Origin: Chrysochromulina tobinii
Lineage: Eukaryota; Haptophyta; Prymnesiales; Chrysochromulinaceae
Length of the DNA: 16,484 nucleotides
NCBI GenBank assembly: GCA_001275005.1
Contig: JWZX01003021.1
Coordinates: 1-16,484, forward strand
Reading direction: 5' to 3'
The notes under the pieces: generated by a model
What the model saw: only the letters and a program-made list of their open reading frames with translations
What the model was told of the DNA's origin: nothing
The model's database searches: none
Position numbers and translations under genes: made by a program
Part shown: positions 8,304-16,289 of the stretch, one piece after another
How the letters are laid out: every line of letters starts with the position of its first letter
How positions within the stretch are numbered: position 1 is the stretch's first letter

Positions 8304-8841
8304 TGATGATAGCAACGTCTGAGCGCTTGGTCGTTTTCTGCCCGTCGGCGCCATATAGATAAAAGTCGATCGCCTGATGGACCTCCGCTTGTGGGCCGAG
8401 GGTTTTCTCGGCGTCGTCTCGCGACACGAGGATGACGATGTAGAAAGATGGGTTTGCGAAGACATTGATGCTGTCGATTCGAACTTGCTCGATCTTAACG
8501 TTGGGCACCGTCGCTTGGATGATATCGTTGATGGTGCGTTCGGTTGATTCGCGCGCGTCTTGGCCGAGGCCACCGAACGCGCCTTTCTTTCCGGCACTCG
8601 TGTCGAAAATGAGCGCGAGCTCAACGAGGCTATCAGCAGCGTGAAGCTGCTCACGCTCTTCTTCAGTGACCATACGTCGTTTGCGTTCGCCCGTTGCGGT
8701 CGGTACCTTATGCATCAGTGCATCGACTCCCGGTGGGGCAATCGAGGACGAGGCAGCAGCCTGTGCGTAGAGGAGTGGTGCTGCAGTAGTTCCACCGACT
8801 GAGGTCGAGCTCAGGGTGTTTGATTGGTCTGTCTGCTGCAT
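8226..8841 (-). CDS. Uncharacterised protein, N-terminal part (upstream part of a broken gene?)
   Basis: ATG at 8841. About 205 residues look genuinely coding. The frame stays open to 7945, but beyond about 8226 it becomes arginine- and cysteine-rich, typical of the antisense of the plus-strand segment. Residues 1-48 are Ser/Thr/Ala-rich and probably disordered. A basic patch follows at 52-56 (ERKRRM), then a compact alpha/beta region from about 65 to 195 (EEREQLHAADSLVELALIFD; SINVFANPSFYIVILVSRDD; SDVAIIITTPDHVPNLALFA). The alternating strands and helices could be an RRM-like or gag-like fold, but this is only an impression. The gene has no visible end of its own and is in frame with the minus-strand segment downstream of 7500. 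Confidence 0.58.
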
Positions 8842-9796
8842 TATCAGGATGCAGGTAGCCTGTCGGTATGATGCAGGGCGGTCTGCTCACGGCAAGACAA
8901 CGCTCCGTTTTGTTGCGAGAATGCGCGGTTCAGCGGTACGTGATGATCCACGAACGGGGCGGTTCTCTGAGAGACCGACGTCCGCATGGGTCACGAAACA
9001 ATTGCGTCTTTGCGACGTGCGTGTGAATATGCGTGCGTGTGAAACACACCAGCCACGAAACATCACAGCTAGAGCGAGTTCGATAACCTTGGCTGTGAAC
9101 AGGCGGCAAAACCTAGTCGACTCGAAAGGCTGTATAACAACTGACACAAATTACTCACACACCTTCACGAAACTAAACGAAACTATGGTCAGTCTTAAGG
9201 AGGGGTGCAGGGCCCTAGGGCACCCAGAGGTATAGTACGTATTACGGTATGCGTATGGTGGTGGTCGTGTTGTATGTTGAGGTAGTTGTTTGATGTTTCG
9301 GGGCACGGGGGTGGGGGAATAATAAGCGAGAAATGTGTGCGGCGCAGGGTCTAGATGCGATGGCACTATGCTCTACCATGGAGCGAGTGGTGCCTGTGTC
9401 GATGCCTGTGTGTCTTTCGGTGCAACGGCGCCTCTGGCTCTGCCCACGACGGAAGTGGGTGCGTGTGAATAAAAAAGCATCACTCGTGGCGTACGGCGTA
9501 CCACCCCGCACCCCGCGCTCTAAGCGACTAGCCGAGAAAAGTAACCGCTGACAAGGGGTATTGTTTGAGCGTGCGGGGCTCGTTGGCCACCTGGAGGGCG
9601 ATCGTATCAGGCGCAATCAGGCACAATCAGTTGCAATCAGCGCACAATCAGCGCGCAATCGAATCAGATGTTGCACGTTGGATCGTTGGTCACCTTGAGA
9701 GCGCCGATGACCGGCGCGAGGTCGGGCGGCAACGAGGCAATCCAACGCGCGAGGGCCGCGGCGCTCGATTTTTGTCTGTTTAGAAACAAGAACATG
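8842..9796. other. Intergenic spacer with short tandem repeat
   Basis: No convincing gene on either strand. It presumably contains the promoter of the minus-strand gene starting at 8841 and the 3' flank of the gene ending at 9797. The only ordered structure noticed is the 10-base repeat at 9601-9668. Confidence 0.5.
9601..9668. repeat. 10-11 base tandem repeat (core CAATCAG)
   Basis: Six imperfect copies of a 10-11 base unit ending in AATCAG or ATCAG (gcgcaatcag, gcacaatcag, ttgcaatcag, cgcacaatcag and variants). Located just beyond the 3' end of the minus-strand gene ending at 9797. Confidence 0.8.
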
Positions 9797-10747
9797 CTAG
9801 ACCTCCTGGGGGAGAGGTTGTCCTGAGAGGTGCCCTGCTCGACTACAACCAAAGCTGCATGCTGCCCGCGTCTGCGATTGATGGCACGCCATGCACGAAT
9901 GGCTGGAAGTGCTCGGCATACAGGCACTTCCATTCAGCCATCCAAACTGAGATCCCAAGGATGGAGCATGCTTTTCAGGGGCCCTGCTGCTGTTTCCCCG
10001 TGGCGCCGTCTCATTCTGCGACTTTGGTTGCAAGCCGCGGACATCCCATATCTCGACCGTCCACAATTTGCCACTGCCGCCTTGTGGCTGTTTTAAGAGC
10101 TGAATTGAATCCAGCGCTTGTCGCGAATGAAGCTTGCGAAGCGATTCGGCGTTGAGGAAATCAAACGCATTGTGCCCAGCGATGGGCCCGAGAGCATCCA
10201 AGCGCTCAGCGCAAGTGCCATTGCAAACATCATCTGCTCGTCGGATACAGCCCTGATAAACTCCACGCGCGCACTCCTGCACGGCAAGCTGGGCCAACGC
10301 TTCCAAGGATGCGTTCCTGGTCGCCACTGCACGCACAAAGGGCAAGTTAACCATTCGTTGCACATATGTTGGCATGCGCTGAAGCAAATATCTCGCCACA
10401 CGATCGATTGAGGCTTCATGACCATCGCCGTGCAGCCTCTGGTCAATCTCCAAGGCGGCGTGGCACCTGTTTCGAACAGCCAGAGTGCGACCCACGTTGT
10501 AACCCAAGTCAGAGCACCCTCGCATGTAATACAGCCAAAGGCCAACAGCTTTTTGTGGTGCGCGAGTGTGTGAGACTGGCAGCCACATGTGGTCGCGCCC
10601 AAGTTCGTCATTTGGCACGCAGCTCATGTTCAAAAGGTAGACCATGCGGCGCGGCGCGGCGTACGGCACCCATGCGTTGGCCACCCCTTTGTCAGAAGAG
10701 CATGACGCATTGTCCCACGGTCGCAGAGTGCAGACGGGCGCGTTCAT
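9797..10747 (-). CDS. Cysteine-rich, probably lumenal or secreted protein, unknown
   Basis: 316 residues from the ATG at 10747. The frame is open upstream to a GTG at 10900 directly after a stop, and that upstream part is proline-rich and less coding-like. The protein has many cysteines and several N-glycosylation sequons (NAS, NMS, NGT, NET, NSS, NGS), which suggests a secretory-pathway location. Yet no signal peptide or membrane anchor is present at this start. An upstream exon carrying the signal peptide, spliced near the CCACAG before the ATG, is a likely explanation. The central motif YYMRGCSDLGYNVGRTLAVR looks conserved and reminds me of uncharacterised haptophyte proteins. The C-terminal 90 residues (Ser/Pro/Cys-rich) may be partly noncoding. 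Divergent from the Gcn5 gene. Confidence 0.6.
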   Translation of the reverse strand: MNAPVCTLRPWDNASCSSDKGVANAWVPYAAPRRMVYLLNMSCVPNDELGRDHMWLPVSHTRAPQKAVGLWLYYMRGCSDLGYNVGRTLAVRNRCHAALEIDQRLHGDGHEASIDRVARYLLQRMPTYVQRMVNLPFVRAVATRNASLEALAQLAVQECARGVYQGCIRRADDVCNGTCAERLDALGPIAGHNAFDFLNAESLRKLHSRQALDSIQLLKQPQGGSGKLWTVEIWDVRGLQPKSQNETAPRGNSSRAPEKHAPSLGSQFGWLNGSACMPSTSSHSCMACHQSQTRAACSFGCSRAGHLSGQPLPQEV

Positions 10748-11086
10748 AACCTTCGCTTTTCGACTGTGGCCGTGGGTCGCGTGTGGGTGCGGCGGGGCGG
10801 GCGCCGCGCCGGCGCGCGTTGCGTACGTTGTACCAGGAACAAAAACACCGGGGGGAGCCGGGACACACACGGGACACGGGACAACGGGCACACGGATCAC
10901 TCAGACGAACCTCACAACCATCCCGACCCACACCAACGCAAGACCGCGTAGCCGACCCCGGAGCCGACCGAAATGTTGTTCCGGAAAAAAACTGAAACGC
11001 TCACTGAAAGCTGGGACCAGGACGGAACCGAAGCTGGGAGCGTGCAGTGAAGGAACAAATCGCCGGCCCTCTGTGAATCCTCGAAA
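10748..11086. promoter_or_regulatory. Divergent intergenic region upstream of the unknown gene and Gcn5
   Basis: 339 bases between divergent start codons, so it must hold the 5' regions of both. It has ACAC- and GGGACAC-type short repeats near 10858-10895 and two AGCCGACC copies near 10951-10970. No TATA box or other core element can be named. A first exon of the minus-strand gene may also be hidden here. Confidence 0.4.
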
Positions 11087-12253
11087 ATGGCGTCAATGAA
11101 CCATAAGCGCCCGCGCGATGACGAGGCCGCCAAGGGTGGCACGAGCGAGGAGGACGCACCCAAGTTGACGCCTCTCGAGCGCGAAATATATCACGCGAGG
11201 CTCGAAAAAGAGGGTGCGCTGCTCTTCCCCATCGTTCGCAACGACAGCACCGACGCAGCGGTCAAGATGCTCATCCAGGTCAAGACCGTCTTTACTCAGC
11301 AGTTGCCCAAAATGCCGCGCGCGTACATCTCGCGTCTCGTGCTCGACCGTCAGCACGTGTCCCTCGTATGCACGTTCCGTGGTGAGGTGGTCGGCGGCAT
11401 CACGTACCGGCCCGTGATGTCACAGCGTATGGCCGAGATTGTCTTCTGTGCCGTGAGCGCCAAGCACCAGGTGCAAGGCTACGGCACGCGCATCATGAAC
11501 CAGATCAAGGAGCAGTGTAAGCGCGACAATATTGAGGGAATGCTCACCTACGCCGACAACCATGCGGTCGGCTACTTCCGCAAGCAAGGCTTCAAGAAGC
11601 AGGTGACCATGAAGCGCGAGCGCTGGCAAGGATTCCTCAAGGATTATGAGGGAGCGACCTTGATGGAATGCTTGGTCGACCCGACGATCGACTATCTCTC
11701 GACGCGCCAGGTCGCCGAGCAGCAGCGGAAGGCCGTCGTGCAGAAGGTCAGTGAGCTCGAGCGCGCCGAGGCGGGCAGCGGCGCCACTGCTTCCAACCGC
11801 AACGTTACGTCGGCGGCGGCGGTGGTCGGAGACTTATCAGCCGCGCGCGACGTGCTGCATAAGGGTTGGGCGCCGCCAGTGCTCGAGGTCCGCTACCGCG
11901 GCGAGGCCCAAACGGTGGAGCAGGTGGTAAAGACCATCTATGAGGCGGTGAGCGCCCACGAGGACGCGTGGCCGTTCAAGCAGGCGGTGAAGCACGAAGA
12001 CGCGCCAGACTACCACGAGATAGTCAAGAATCCGATCGACCTCTCGATGATCCACGAGCGGATCTACCGCAGGCCCTGCTATTATGTCACGCCTGACCAG
12101 CTGCTTGCGGACCTGTATGTCATGTTCGAAAACTGCCGGCTGTACAACCCGGACACGACTGTCTTCTGGGAGTGCGCCACGCGGCTCGAGGCCTACACGC
12201 GCAATCGGACCGCCGAGCTCCATGTCGAACGCAAGCCGCGAGTACACGACTGA
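11087..12253 (+). CDS. GCN5: Gcn5/PCAF-type histone acetyltransferase with bromodomain (KAT2)
   Basis: 388 residues, intronless, ATG in good context (aaaATGg). The HAT domain spans about 40-200. It contains FRGEVVGGITYRP, the catalytic glutamate E117 in AEIVFCAVSA, the acetyl-CoA loop QVQGYG (Q128, G131, G133), LTYADNHAVGYFRKQGF, and the closing KDYEGATLMEC. The bromodomain lies at about 275-375 with the WPF shelf (295-297), Y309 in the ZA loop, PIDLSMI, and the acetyl-lysine-binding N354 in CRLYNPD. The protein should acetylate histone H3 lysines as catalytic subunit of a SAGA/ADA-like co-activator complex in the nucleus. It resembles the compact fungal and algal form and lacks the N-terminal PCAF homology region of animals. 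The linker at 200-270 is alanine-rich. No key residue is missing. A very secure call. Confidence 0.96.
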   Translation: MASMNHKRPRDDEAAKGGTSEEDAPKLTPLEREIYHARLEKEGALLFPIVRNDSTDAAVKMLIQVKTVFTQQLPKMPRAYISRLVLDRQHVSLVCTFRGEVVGGITYRPVMSQRMAEIVFCAVSAKHQVQGYGTRIMNQIKEQCKRDNIEGMLTYADNHAVGYFRKQGFKKQVTMKRERWQGFLKDYEGATLMECLVDPTIDYLSTRQVAEQQRKAVVQKVSELERAEAGSGATASNRNVTSAAAVVGDLSAARDVLHKGWAPPVLEVRYRGEAQTVEQVVKTIYEAVSAHEDAWPFKQAVKHEDAPDYHEIVKNPIDLSMIHERIYRRPCYYVTPDQLLADLYVMFENCRLYNPDTTVFWECATRLEAYTRNRTAELHVERKPRVHD

Positions 12254-12527
12254 GCCTGAGGAGAGCTTGCAGGCGCTGTCGCTCTTCGCTGTCGCTTTCA
12301 ACGGGCCTTCCCGTCGTCGCCGCACGCCGGCGTGTCTCTACGTTCCAGCGTCTATACAACAAGGCTAATAGATCATTGAGGACTGATTGAGTCGTTTGAA
12401 CCGTCCAATATGCGCCGACAGCGGCGCGAGCGATGAAAACGCTCTTTGGAACATCTGCGCCGTTATGGTTTCGTTTTCAGAAAGAGAAACGCCTTTTCTA
12501 GTTCTTTTCTTGCGGAATTCGCTGCAA

Positions 12528-13598
12528 ATGCCGGCGATACAGGAGCTGATCCTCCGGTGCGATACCCGTGCTGAAGCCTGCTTGCCAAATGCCTGCATGC
12601 TGTTCGCTCTGACCTGTACCTCCAAGCTATGCGTGCGCGCTCCATCCTGCCAGGTACATCGTGCTCGGCAGCTCATTTCTCTCTGTCTGTGGCGCGTGCA
12701 TCATCATCTTCTCCGCACTTCGGCTCAGAGAGCTCTCGAAGCGCTTCTTCGCCATCCGGCTCATCTTCTTCCTAGCTCTTACCGATTTGATGGCAGCAGC
12801 GTTCAACATCATTGGCGCGATCGCTGATATCCAGCAGCTGTTCCAGCCGGAGAGCAAGGAGATGTTGCTCTGCGAGCTGCAGGCCACCGGCCTGCTCTAC
12901 TTCAACCTGGCGTCCATCATGTGGACGTCGTGTCCTACCGACGGCATGCGCTCCGCAAGTACGAGTTCTCCTTCCACGCGCTGTGCTGGCCGGTGCCAGC
13001 TGTGCTCGCGGGCAGCTGCTTCTACCTAGGCTATCTTTCTGGCTACTCGGCGACGCCGAATGCCTGGTGCGCGCTGCAGCTGGGACACTCCCAGCGCTTC
13101 CTGATCTGCTTCTATGGCCCGCTGCTTGCCGCGTTCACCTTCAACTTGATCACGTACACGGCGGTGCTCTCTCACTCGCGAGAGCGGCGCGTCTCGCGCA
13201 TCACGTCACTGTACCTGCTAGGCTTTACGGTGGTCTGGCTGCCGTCGCTAGGGGCGCAACTGCAGGCGATGCTCTCGTCCACGCACGAGCCCGACTTCGT
13301 GCCCGCTGCCCTCGAGGCGCTCTTCATGCCGCTGCATGGAGCGCTCAATGCGCTCGTGTATGGCTGGTCTTTACCGTCCATACGTGACGTGTACCGGACG
13401 ATGTTGCTCGGCACCGACGGGATGGACGCGCTGCAGTCGAGCCCGTCAGAGAGCTCGCTCGTCCGCTCGCCCTCGTACTCGCCGCCAGAGTTTGAGTCCC
13501 ACCTGCCCTCGGTCAACTCGCCGCGCACCGATCTGCTTGAGGCAGGCTTGCGAGCCTCACACGCTCGAGAGACGAACGTGCACGGCTTGCAAACGTGA
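12528..13598 (+). CDS. Seven-transmembrane receptor, cAMP-receptor-like GPCR (one intron, one frame break)
   Basis: Exon 1 (12528-12556) encodes MPAIQELILR. A GT-AG intron (12557-12653) joins it to YIVLGSSFLSVCGACIIIF, which starts helix 1. Helices 1-3 lie in one frame to about 12930, ending SIMWTSC. Helices 4-7 lie in another frame that starts at about 12921 (VDVVSYRRHALRKYEF) and runs to 13598. Helix 7 carries PLHGALNALVYGW, typical of class E and related receptors; helix 6 has VVWLPS. The C-terminal tail is Ser/Pro-rich (SSPSESSLVRSPSYSPPE), suited to phosphorylation. It should act at the plasma membrane through heterotrimeric G proteins; the ligand is unknown. The break falls in the cytoplasmic end of helix 3 and would truncate the receptor if real. 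An in-frame ATG at 12465 is an alternative start. Confidence 0.75.
12557..12653 (+). other. Intron in the GPCR gene
   Basis: Donor CTCCG|GTGCGA, acceptor CCTGCCAG|GTACATC; 97 bases, phase 2. Joining gives ILRYIVLG without a stop, whereas the genomic frame upstream of 12654 hits a TGA at 12610. The donor resembles that of the HTTM-like gene. Confidence 0.7.
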
Positions 13599-13669
13599 GA
13601 GGCCTGGCACGTCGCCATGTCGCGGCGCAGCGCGAGTAACCATGCCGATACCCCTTTAGAATCCGGATA

Positions 13670-13686
13670 ACGCGCGCGGCGCGCGT
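13670..13686. repeat. GC palindrome between convergent genes
   Basis: ACGCGCGC, one G, then GCGCGCGT: 8-base perfect arms around a single base. It sits about 70 bases after the GPCR stop and 200 bases beyond the RING gene stop, in a spacer without genes. A role as transcript 3'-end hairpin is only a guess. Confidence 0.6.
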
Positions 13687-13892
13687 GCCGCCGTTTTTCG
13701 GTGTATGTGCGAGGCGAATTCGCCGCGCGGTCCGTGGGGCGTTATGGGTTAACACGTTCTACACACTACAGAGTCAGAGTACAGTAGAGCTGACATGCGT
13801 GCGGGTTGTGGCCGAATGAGGTCCGACGAGGTAAAATTACCGCCCCGCGGGAGAGCCCCTCGACCGCGTGATGCCGAGTTGCCGAAACTTGC

Positions 13893-14732
13893 CTAAGGAG
13901 GGTCGGGATGCCGCCTTCTCGCCGCCGTTGGCCTTGCAGCATCGAAAGAGGGCGGCGCACACCTGGTCTGGCAGATTGGGCACGCGCGCCTATGGGAGAG
14001 CCAGTCCTGGAGACACGGCTGGTGGATGCAGTGGCCGCATGGCATCTCCGGCAATTCCTCACCGAGCGTAAATTCCTCAAGGCACACGACGCACGAGCCC
14101 TGCTCGAACCGCACTCCGCCGTTGGCGTGGCCGGTGCCATACCTCCTCCGAGGCAGCGTGCTGATGATGGTCGTGGCCGTGGAGCGATGAATGATGCGCG
14201 AGACCGCGTGCAAGCCGCCACCCGCCGCCTCGGCCACGCCAGCAAAGTTGTGCACGAACCACACCACAGTGGCAAAGCAGCGTAGAACGAAGAGCCCCAG
14301 GTGGAACATCAGAAGCCAATGCAGCTCACACGGCCCGCCGCCGACCCAAAGGTGTACTGCGATGCCCGCGGCAAAGACGAGCAGGTTTACGGCACCCAGC
14401 TGCTTGTTTGTCCGCCAGGCCGGCGACCTGTTCAGCTCCAGTAAATGCGCCACAGCGTCCTCCTCACTGGCGGCATGCGTGGCTGCAGCCAGCTTGGACA
14501 TGAGCAGGAGTCGAATCGGAAACTGGGCTATGCGCAGCGTGCCCTGTGTGAGCACCCACATGCCTGCCGGACCACACTGTAACAACTTCCCACTGTCAAA
14601 TCTGGGCGCGATGCAATAGGCGTCAAGCGCCATCAGCAGCAGCGAGGTGATGTTTCCCGAGAGAAGTAGGGGCCGCAAGAACTTAATGCTCGCGACCGGA
14701 TTCTGTTCGAAGAGGGCCTCGACCTCGGGCAT
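13893..14732 (-). CDS. Multi-pass RING-H2 E3 ubiquitin ligase
   Basis: 279 residues from the ATG at 14732 (MPEVEALFEQ). The frame is open a little further upstream without ATG. About four hydrophobic segments are seen, at residues 15-42, 58-82, 112-131 and 138-164. A C-terminal RING-H2 follows with the full ligand set C214, C217, C232, H234, H237, C240, C251, C254 (CVVC, CGHCIHQPC, CPIC), including the tryptophan in LQDWL. The pattern predicts zinc binding, E2 recruitment and ubiquitin transfer at a membrane, likely the ER, Golgi or endosome, with the RING facing the cytosol. Substrate unknown. Intronless. It is divergent from the polyprenyl synthase gene (125 bases between start codons) and converges on the GPCR gene. 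RING call is secure; ligase function is inferred from the domain. Confidence 0.88.
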   Translation of the reverse strand: MPEVEALFEQNPVASIKFLRPLLLSGNITSLLLMALDAYCIAPRFDSGKLLQCGPAGMWVLTQGTLRIAQFPIRLLLMSKLAAATHAASEEDAVAHLLELNRSPAWRTNKQLGAVNLLVFAAGIAVHLWVGGGPCELHWLLMFHLGLFVLRCFATVVWFVHNFAGVAEAAGGGLHAVSRIIHRSTATTIISTLPRRRYGTGHANGGVRFEQGSCVVCLEEFTLGEELPEMPCGHCIHQPCLQDWLSHRRACPICQTRCAPPSFDAARPTAARRRHPDPP

Positions 14733-14857
14733 GGCACCGCCACCAAAACACGTACCGTAGTCCCCACACAAGGACGATCCCCCGAGGGGATCACCCGGGG
14801 GCTTCGAGTTACTAGTGAAAAGACAGTGGGAGACCTTATTCCATTCACACTTGGACG
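14733..14857. promoter_or_regulatory. Short divergent promoter region (RING / polyprenyl synthase)
   Basis: Only 125 bases separate the two divergent start codons, so regulatory sequence is probably shared. It includes the self-complementary GATCCCCCGAGGGGATC (14776-14792: arms GATCCCC and GGGGATC around CGA), which could bind a dimeric factor or form a hairpin. Confidence 0.45.
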
Positions 14858-16057
14858 ATGCTTTTCTTTGTCACTTCGTGGACACAGTCACTTCGTGGAC
14901 ACACGATGCGATTGCCTCACACGATGCGAATTCCTCAAATGCAGTGCCGGGTGGCGCCACCATTGCGGCGGGTGCTGCTCCTGCCTCACCAACGCTTTTC
15001 GACGAGCGCGCCCTTTGTGACGAACGACGAGCACCAACGGCCAGCAATCAAAATCTCAATGGACGCAGTGCCACCACCGTCGCTCCCAGACCCCTTTGCG
15101 CTCGTTTCAGACCAGCTACGACCGCTGGACGAGTTGCTGAGCGACCTCGTCGGCAGCGAGCACCCGGTACTCACGCGTGTCGCGCAGCAGTTTTTCGACC
15201 TCTCCGGAAAGCGCTTCCGGTCGACGCTCGTGCTGCTCGCAGCGATGGCGGCCAACGGCGGCAGGCCAGGCAATGCGCAACAGCAGCAGCTCGCGGAGAT
15301 CACGGAGATGATCCACGCGGCATCGCTGCTGCACGATGACGTCATCGACATGACCGACACGCGGCGCGGTGCCAAGTCTGCGCACCGCATCTACGGCAAC
15401 AAGGTCGCCGTGCTCGCGGGCGACTTTTTGCTCGCGCGCGCTTCAGTGCTGCTCTCGCGGCTCAACGACACGCGCGTGGTGGAGCTGCAGGCGACGGCGA
15501 TCGAGGAGATGGTGCAAGGCGAGGTGATGCAGCTCAAGGCCTCGCCTCAGGAGCTGCTGCAGATGGACCACTACGTGAACAAGACGTACCGCAAGACAGC
15601 GGCCCTCATGAGCCTCGCTTGCCAGGCAAGCGCCAAGCTGGGTGGATGCGAGCCGAAGGTGGAGGCGGCGCTGCAGGCGTACGGCCGGCACCTGGGGATA
15701 GCATACCAGGTGGTCGACGATCTGCTCGACTTCACGGGCCCGAGCGACACGCTCGGGACGACGCTCGGGTTGCCCGCGCTCTCGCACCTGAAGCAGGGGC
15801 TCGCCACGGCTCCTACTCTCTTTGCCGCCGATGAGTTCCCCGAGGTCGGAGCGATGGTGCAGCGGCGCTTTGGGGAGGAGGGCGATGTGGCGGCGGTCTC
15901 GCGCCTCGTCGCCGCCTCGGACGGGCTGCCGCGCACGCGCGAGCTCGCAACCAACCATGCGGCGCAGGCCGCCGCCGCGCTGGGCGTCCTGCCTCCCTCT
16001 GCCGCCCGCGATGCCCTGCTGCGCCTGTGCTTCGATGTGCTCAATCGCAAGGCGTGA
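14858..16057 (+). CDS. Long-chain polyprenyl diphosphate synthase, probably mitochondrial (COQ1/PDSS1-like)
   Basis: 399 residues from the ATG at 14858; ATGs at 14906 and 14924 are alternatives. The N-terminus is basic and hydrophobic without acids, ending in RRVLLLPHQRFSTSAP, which resembles a mitochondrial presequence. Family motifs follow in order: GKRFR (117-121), MIHAASLLHDD with the first aspartate-rich motif D160, D161, D164 and R169-R170, the K246-T247 pair, and the second motif D287, D288, D291. Small residues (A155, S156) before the first motif fit a long product such as solanesyl or longer. The enzyme should condense isopentenyl diphosphate units onto an allylic primer to make the ubiquinone side chain. 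After the second motif the normally conserved LGK...DL sequence reads LGTTLGLPALSHL, with extra residues and a changed lysine (see findings). Otherwise complete and intronless. Confidence 0.92.
   Translation: MLFFVTSWTQSLRGHTMRLPHTMRIPQMQCRVAPPLRRVLLLPHQRFSTSAPFVTNDEHQRPAIKISMDAVPPPSLPDPFALVSDQLRPLDELLSDLVGSEHPVLTRVAQQFFDLSGKRFRSTLVLLAAMAANGGRPGNAQQQQLAEITEMIHAASLLHDDVIDMTDTRRGAKSAHRIYGNKVAVLAGDFLLARASVLLSRLNDTRVVELQATAIEEMVQGEVMQLKASPQELLQMDHYVNKTYRKTAALMSLACQASAKLGGCEPKVEAALQAYGRHLGIAYQVVDDLLDFTGPSDTLGTTLGLPALSHLKQGLATAPTLFAADEFPEVGAMVQRRFGEEGDVAAVSRLVAASDGLPRTRELATNHAAQAAAALGVLPPSAARDALLRLCFDVLNRKA
14871..14936. repeat. Two adjacent tandem duplications in the presequence-coding region
   Basis: A 16-base unit TCACTTCGTGGACACA occurs at 14871-14886 and 14888-14903 (period 17). 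Immediately after it, an 18-base unit beginning ACACGATGCGA occurs twice (about 14901-14936), encoding HTMRLP and HTMRIP. Confidence 0.85.
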
Positions 16058-16228
16058 TCTCGAGCGCCGCGGAGCGTCAGTGGTGTTCGCCCTTATTATT
16101 TCGGTTCTATAAATATTTTCATTCAAGGGCTCTCGCGCGAATGCGCAATATTCGAGCCGCGGGGGGCGGGGGGGGGCCGCCCCGGGCGGCCCGTCGGGTC
16201 CGCCCAAGACCCGTATACGTTCCGGTAT

Positions 16229-16259
16229 GGACCGTACGGCCGTAGCTACGGTGCGGTCC
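16229..16259. repeat. Nested palindrome
   Basis: Perfect 12-base palindrome CCGTAGCTACGG (16240-16251) enclosed by the inverted pair GGACCG (16229-16234) and CGGTCC (16254-16259). Confidence 0.75.
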
Positions 16260-16289
16260 CCGCACCCCGGTACACCGGGAGGTACGGTA

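Noticed and set aside
11837-12325. 162-residue minus-strand open frame opposite the Gcn5 bromodomain
   Set aside because: Antisense shadow of an unambiguous bromodomain.
12909-12960. A tiny intron to explain the GPCR frame break
   Set aside because: Any GT-AG choice would be about 40 bases, with a poor acceptor (GCAAG), and would delete residues that fit the receptor.
15443-16207. Long minus-strand open frame opposite the polyprenyl synthase
   Set aside because: Antisense shadow of a strongly supported gene in GC-rich sequence; composition is Arg/His/Leu-rich without domain motifs.
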